Source of the DNA: E44-bin32 sp034430615
GTDB taxonomy: Bacteria; Chloroflexota; Anaerolineae; Anaerolineales; E44-bin32
Direction of reading: 5' to 3'
DNA: 7,243 nt
NCBI GenBank assembly: GCA_034430615.1
Contig: DAOUEJ010000067.1
Location: 1-7,243 of the forward strand
Made by a program: the position numbers and the translations under genes. Under the pieces are notes generated by a model. The model was not told the DNA's origin. It saw only the letters and a list, made by a program, of their open reading frames with translations, and ran no database searches. This document shows, one piece after another, positions 5,281 through 7,243 of this stretch (its first letter is position 1; each line of letters opens with the position of its first letter).

Positions 5281-5913
5281 GTGACAACCCAACCCGACCC
5301 AGAATGGATGATGCCTAACCGAGGCGCTCGAGCGATCCTCTCAGAACTCGAGCATCTCCTTGGAAAAAACGGCCTCGGGGCTGTCCTAAAGATGGCAGGA
5401 TTATCCGAATGGAAAGAAATACCTCCAGCAGATGACCTAGAAAAAGGGGTCCGGTTCAACCAACTTACGGCGATCTATCGTGCGCTCGAGGAGCTCTACG
5501 GAGACCGCAGCGCGCGAGGCCTGGTCCGGCAGGCAAACCACGACGCGTTCGTAAATACGTGGAGTAAGCACGGCGTGCTGGCTGCCTTCTGTGACCCTGA
5601 TTTCCAAGCTCTGACATTGAAAGAACGCGTCAGCACGGGTCTAAAAGCGTTTAGCCGAGCCTTCTCAGAGATAAGCGACCTCGATTTTTCCCCCATCGAG
5701 GATGGTCAGGTTCCCAGCGTACAACTATCACACTGCCCGGATTGCATCGATCTCCACACTGAGGATCCAGCCTGTGCAGGCATACTGGGTTTTCTTGAGG
5801 GGGCATTATCGATCATCAATCCTGAGGATCCTATACAGGTTCGAGAGGTAGAATGCATGGGGGTTGGACATGATCGCTGTTTGTTTAAAATTTTCCCAGA
5901 ACCCGAAGAGTGA
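5281..5913 (+). CDS. V4R (4-vinyl reductase-like) domain protein
   Basis: Cytoplasmic protein of 210 residues with a C-terminal V4R domain, a predicted small-molecule-binding fold related in structure to the Bet3 subunits of the TRAPP complex. Seen: HCPDC (Cys152, Cys155), then PACAGILGFLEGAL with Cys165, then VREVECMGVGHDRCLF with Cys192 and Cys200, the typical CxxMG...C ending of V4R proteins. The N-terminal 145 residues are mostly helical and contain a single cysteine, Cys104. The clustered cysteines suggest metal or redox sensing, but no ligand can be assigned. No other domain (sigma54 activator, methyltransferase) is attached, unlike XylR-type proteins. The start is the GTG at 5281, with no clear ribosome site; ATG codons at 5308 or 5311 are alternatives, and the frame is also open upstream. 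Pairing with the Roadblock gene suggests a joint regulatory role. Enzymatic 4-vinyl reduction of bacteriochlorophyll is not supported by the neighbours. Confidence 0.82.
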   Translation: MTTQPDPEWMMPNRGARAILSELEHLLGKNGLGAVLKMAGLSEWKEIPPADDLEKGVRFNQLTAIYRALEELYGDRSARGLVRQANHDAFVNTWSKHGVLAAFCDPDFQALTLKERVSTGLKAFSRAFSEISDLDFSPIEDGQVPSVQLSHCPDCIDLHTEDPACAGILGFLEGALSIINPEDPIQVREVECMGVGHDRCLFKIFPEPEE

Positions 5914-5959
5914 GCCACACGCCATCCGAGAAACATTGGACAACATACTGACACATCCA

Positions 5960-5968
5960 TGGTATTAG
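5960..5968 (+). promoter_or_regulatory. Possible extended -10 promoter for the GT2 gene
   Basis: TGG followed by TATTAG in the 77-bp gap between the V4R and glycosyltransferase genes resembles an extended -10. TTGGAC at 5936-5941 lies 21 bp upstream, too far for a good -35. The glycosyltransferase may instead be read from the upstream promoter. Confidence 0.3.
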
Positions 5969-5990
5969 GGATGCTCGCTGTGAGAGAACT

Positions 5991-6737
5991 ATGTCGCAAT
6001 TGACGATCGTTATCCCTACCTATAACGAAGTAGAAAATCTCGAGGCGATCAGCCGTGCGCTGCTCGAACTGCCCCTGGAAGATCTCAGATTGCTTATCGT
6101 AGACGATGACTCACCGGACGGGACCGGACAGATAGCGGACCGGCTTGCAGGATCATCCCAGGGCCAAATTCATGTGCTTCATCGCACAGGGAAACTTGGG
6201 CTTGGTACGGCGTATATCACCGGTTTCAAGCAAGCGCTTACGGATGGTGCTCAGATCATTGGGCAGATGGATGCAGATTTCTCACACTCCCCCTACTACA
6301 TTCCTGGATTTGTCGAACTGCTCAAAGACCATGATGCGGTATTTGGTTCGCGCTACATTGCTGGTGGTAGCCTGGATGAACGCTGGGGGTATTGGCGCGT
6401 GCTGCTATCCGGATTTGGTAACGCCTATGCCCGCGCTATCTTGGGGATAAGTGTCCATGATGTCACCGGTGGTTTTCGGATCTGGCGCCGTGAGACCTTG
6501 CTAGGCATGCCGCTAGAGCAGATCAGGTCTAATGGCTACATCTTTCAGGTTGAGATGGCGTTTGTTGCCCAGCGGCTCGGGTATAAGATCATAGAGAGTC
6601 CAATCCATTTTGAAGACCGACGGATTGGTCAATCAAAGATGTCCTTCCGCATTCAAGTCGAAGCCGCGCTACGAGTGTGGCAGGTACTATGGCTTCACCG
6701 CAGTTTGAATCCTTCCAACCGTTTGGAAATCCACTAG
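5991..6737 (+). CDS. Polyprenol-phosphate mannosyltransferase-like GT2 (DPM1/Ppm1 type)
   Basis: Family 2 glycosyltransferase of 248 residues, predicted to transfer a sugar (mannose in the best-known relatives) from a nucleotide donor to a polyprenyl phosphate at the inner face of the membrane. Seen: VIPTYNE (7-13), VDDDSPDGT (37-45), RTGKLGLGTAY (65-75), the metal-binding MDADFSHSP (93-101), FGSRY (118-122), DVTGGFRIW (157-165), GYIFQVEM (182-189) and HFEDRRIGQSKMS (206-218). All the signature motifs of dolichol-phosphate mannose synthases are in place, so it should be active. It lacks the C-terminal membrane helices found in some relatives, so it is a soluble or peripheral catalytic subunit. 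No partner membrane subunit or protein O-mannosyltransferase is adjacent. The ATG at 5991 has GAGAG about 5 nt upstream. The stop is 6 bp from the end of the convergent rsmA gene. Donor sugar specificity is inferred from the family only. Confidence 0.9.
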   Translation: MSQLTIVIPTYNEVENLEAISRALLELPLEDLRLLIVDDDSPDGTGQIADRLAGSSQGQIHVLHRTGKLGLGTAYITGFKQALTDGAQIIGQMDADFSHSPYYIPGFVELLKDHDAVFGSRYIAGGSLDERWGYWRVLLSGFGNAYARAILGISVHDVTGGFRIWRRETLLGMPLEQIRSNGYIFQVEMAFVAQRLGYKIIESPIHFEDRRIGQSKMSFRIQVEAALRVWQVLWLHRSLNPSNRLEIH

Positions 6738-6743
6738 CCCCCG

Positions 6744-7243
6744 CTAAACCCTCCCCAACAAACCCGACTCCATCAGGACGGTCAGCAACCTCGACCAATC
6801 CTCAAGGTCAAGCTCCTGAGCTCGCAGTGAAGGGTCGATGCGTGAGATCTCAAGCGCATGCTGTATCTGCTCTTTCGGCACGCCAAGCCCAGATGAGATG
6901 GCATTCTGAAGCTGCTTGCGCCGCTGGCCAAAACCGGCACGGGCAAGCTTGAAGAACTGAGGCAGATATTCTCTGACGACCTGTGGCTCAGGATAGCGGT
7001 CAATCCGCAGGATGGCTGAATCGACCCCCGGGCGTGGGTAGAAAGCGTCGGCACCGATCACAGCCTCAATCCTGGCTTGGCCAAAGACAGCGACACTGAG
7101 TGCGAGCAGACTCATGTCGCCCGGGCCAGCGATGATCCGCTCTGCTACTTCTTTCTGGATCGTCAGTATGAGTCGAGTCGCGGTGAACTCGTGTTCAAGA
7201 AGCCGGCGAATGAGCCTGGACGTGATCTGGTAGGGAATATTGG
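6744..7243 (-). CDS. rsmA: 16S rRNA adenine dimethyltransferase RsmA/KsgA, 5' part missing
   Basis: S-adenosylmethionine-dependent enzyme that dimethylates two adjacent adenines near the 3' end of 16S rRNA during 30S assembly. The window holds the last 166 residues. Reading in from the right edge, the frame begins with NIPYQITS, the NIPY (NxxY-type) catalytic motif that contacts the target adenine. It continues through QKEVAERI and FYPRPGVDSAILRI (the conserved PxPxVDSA segment), and then the helical C-terminal domain with FGQRRKQLQNAI, as expected for RsmA. The SAM-binding N-terminal part (about 100 residues) lies beyond 7243, so the ATG codons inside the window are internal. The gene ends with TAG at 6746-6744, 6 bp from the glycosyltransferase stop, leaving no room for a separate intergenic terminator. 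Confidence 0.95.
   Translation of the reverse strand, partial: NIPYQITSRLIRRLLEHEFTATRLILTIQKEVAERIIAGPGDMSLLALSVAVFGQARIEAVIGADAFYPRPGVDSAILRIDRYPEPQVVREYLPQFFKLARAGFGQRRKQLQNAISSGLGVPKEQIQHALEISRIDPSLRAQELDLEDWSRLLTVLMESGLLGRV

Noticed and set aside
5007..5459. Minus-strand open frame of 150 codons across the Roadblock-V4R junction
   Set aside because: It is the antisense shadow of two well-supported genes and shows no recognisable domain.
5734..5882. V4R cysteine cluster as a possible selenoprotein site, given the nearby tRNA-Sec
   Set aside because: All the cysteines are encoded by TGC or TGT, the only TGA in frame is the terminal stop, and no SECIS-like hairpin follows an internal TGA.

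Overview
This window looks like chromosomal DNA from a moderately GC-rich bacterium. The gene content suggests a Chloroflexota (Anaerolineae-like) genome: a plant-EGY-like site-2 protease, a Roadblock/LC7 protein paired with a V4R protein, a DsbA-cyclophilin fusion lipoprotein, and a dolichol-phosphate-mannose-synthase-like glycosyltransferase. That placement is inference from family resemblance; no marker gene in the window proves it. No mobile element, CRISPR array or phage gene was seen.

Layout. Positions 1-551 (minus) hold the N-terminal part of an M50 site-2 protease that runs off the left edge. Just upstream of it, also on minus (578-671), is a selenocysteine tRNA with a UCA anticodon and a canonical bacterial 8-bp acceptor stem, preceded by its own sigma70-like promoter. 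From 825 to 4056 (plus) there is a three-gene operon joined by two ATGA stop/start overlaps: a short-chain dehydrogenase/reductase, a lipoprotein that fuses a DsbA-like thioredoxin domain to a degenerate cyclophilin domain, and a PrsW-type intramembrane metalloprotease. A DedA membrane protein on minus (4017-4700) meets the PrsW gene tail to tail, with 40 bp of coding overlap.

Positions 4701-4895 are a compact divergent control region. It has a minus-strand promoter with a perfect TATAAT for dedA, a terminator-like hairpin plus T8 tract directly in front of the dedA Shine-Dalgarno sequence, a palindrome between the promoters, and a plus-strand promoter with a perfect TTGACA. The plus-strand promoter drives a Roadblock/LC7 protein and then a V4R-domain protein. 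A polyprenol-phosphate mannosyltransferase-like GT2 follows (5991-6737). The C-terminal part of the 16S rRNA dimethyltransferase RsmA/KsgA (minus, 6744 to beyond the right edge) ends only 6 bp from the GT2 stop.

How the genes fit together. The 825-4056 operon and dedA point to the cell envelope: extracytoplasmic disulfide or folding chemistry, intramembrane proteolysis and lipid transport. The Roadblock/V4R pair looks like a small sensory or regulatory module. The tRNA-Sec shows that the organism decodes UGA as selenocysteine, but none of the proteins in this window is evidently a selenoprotein.
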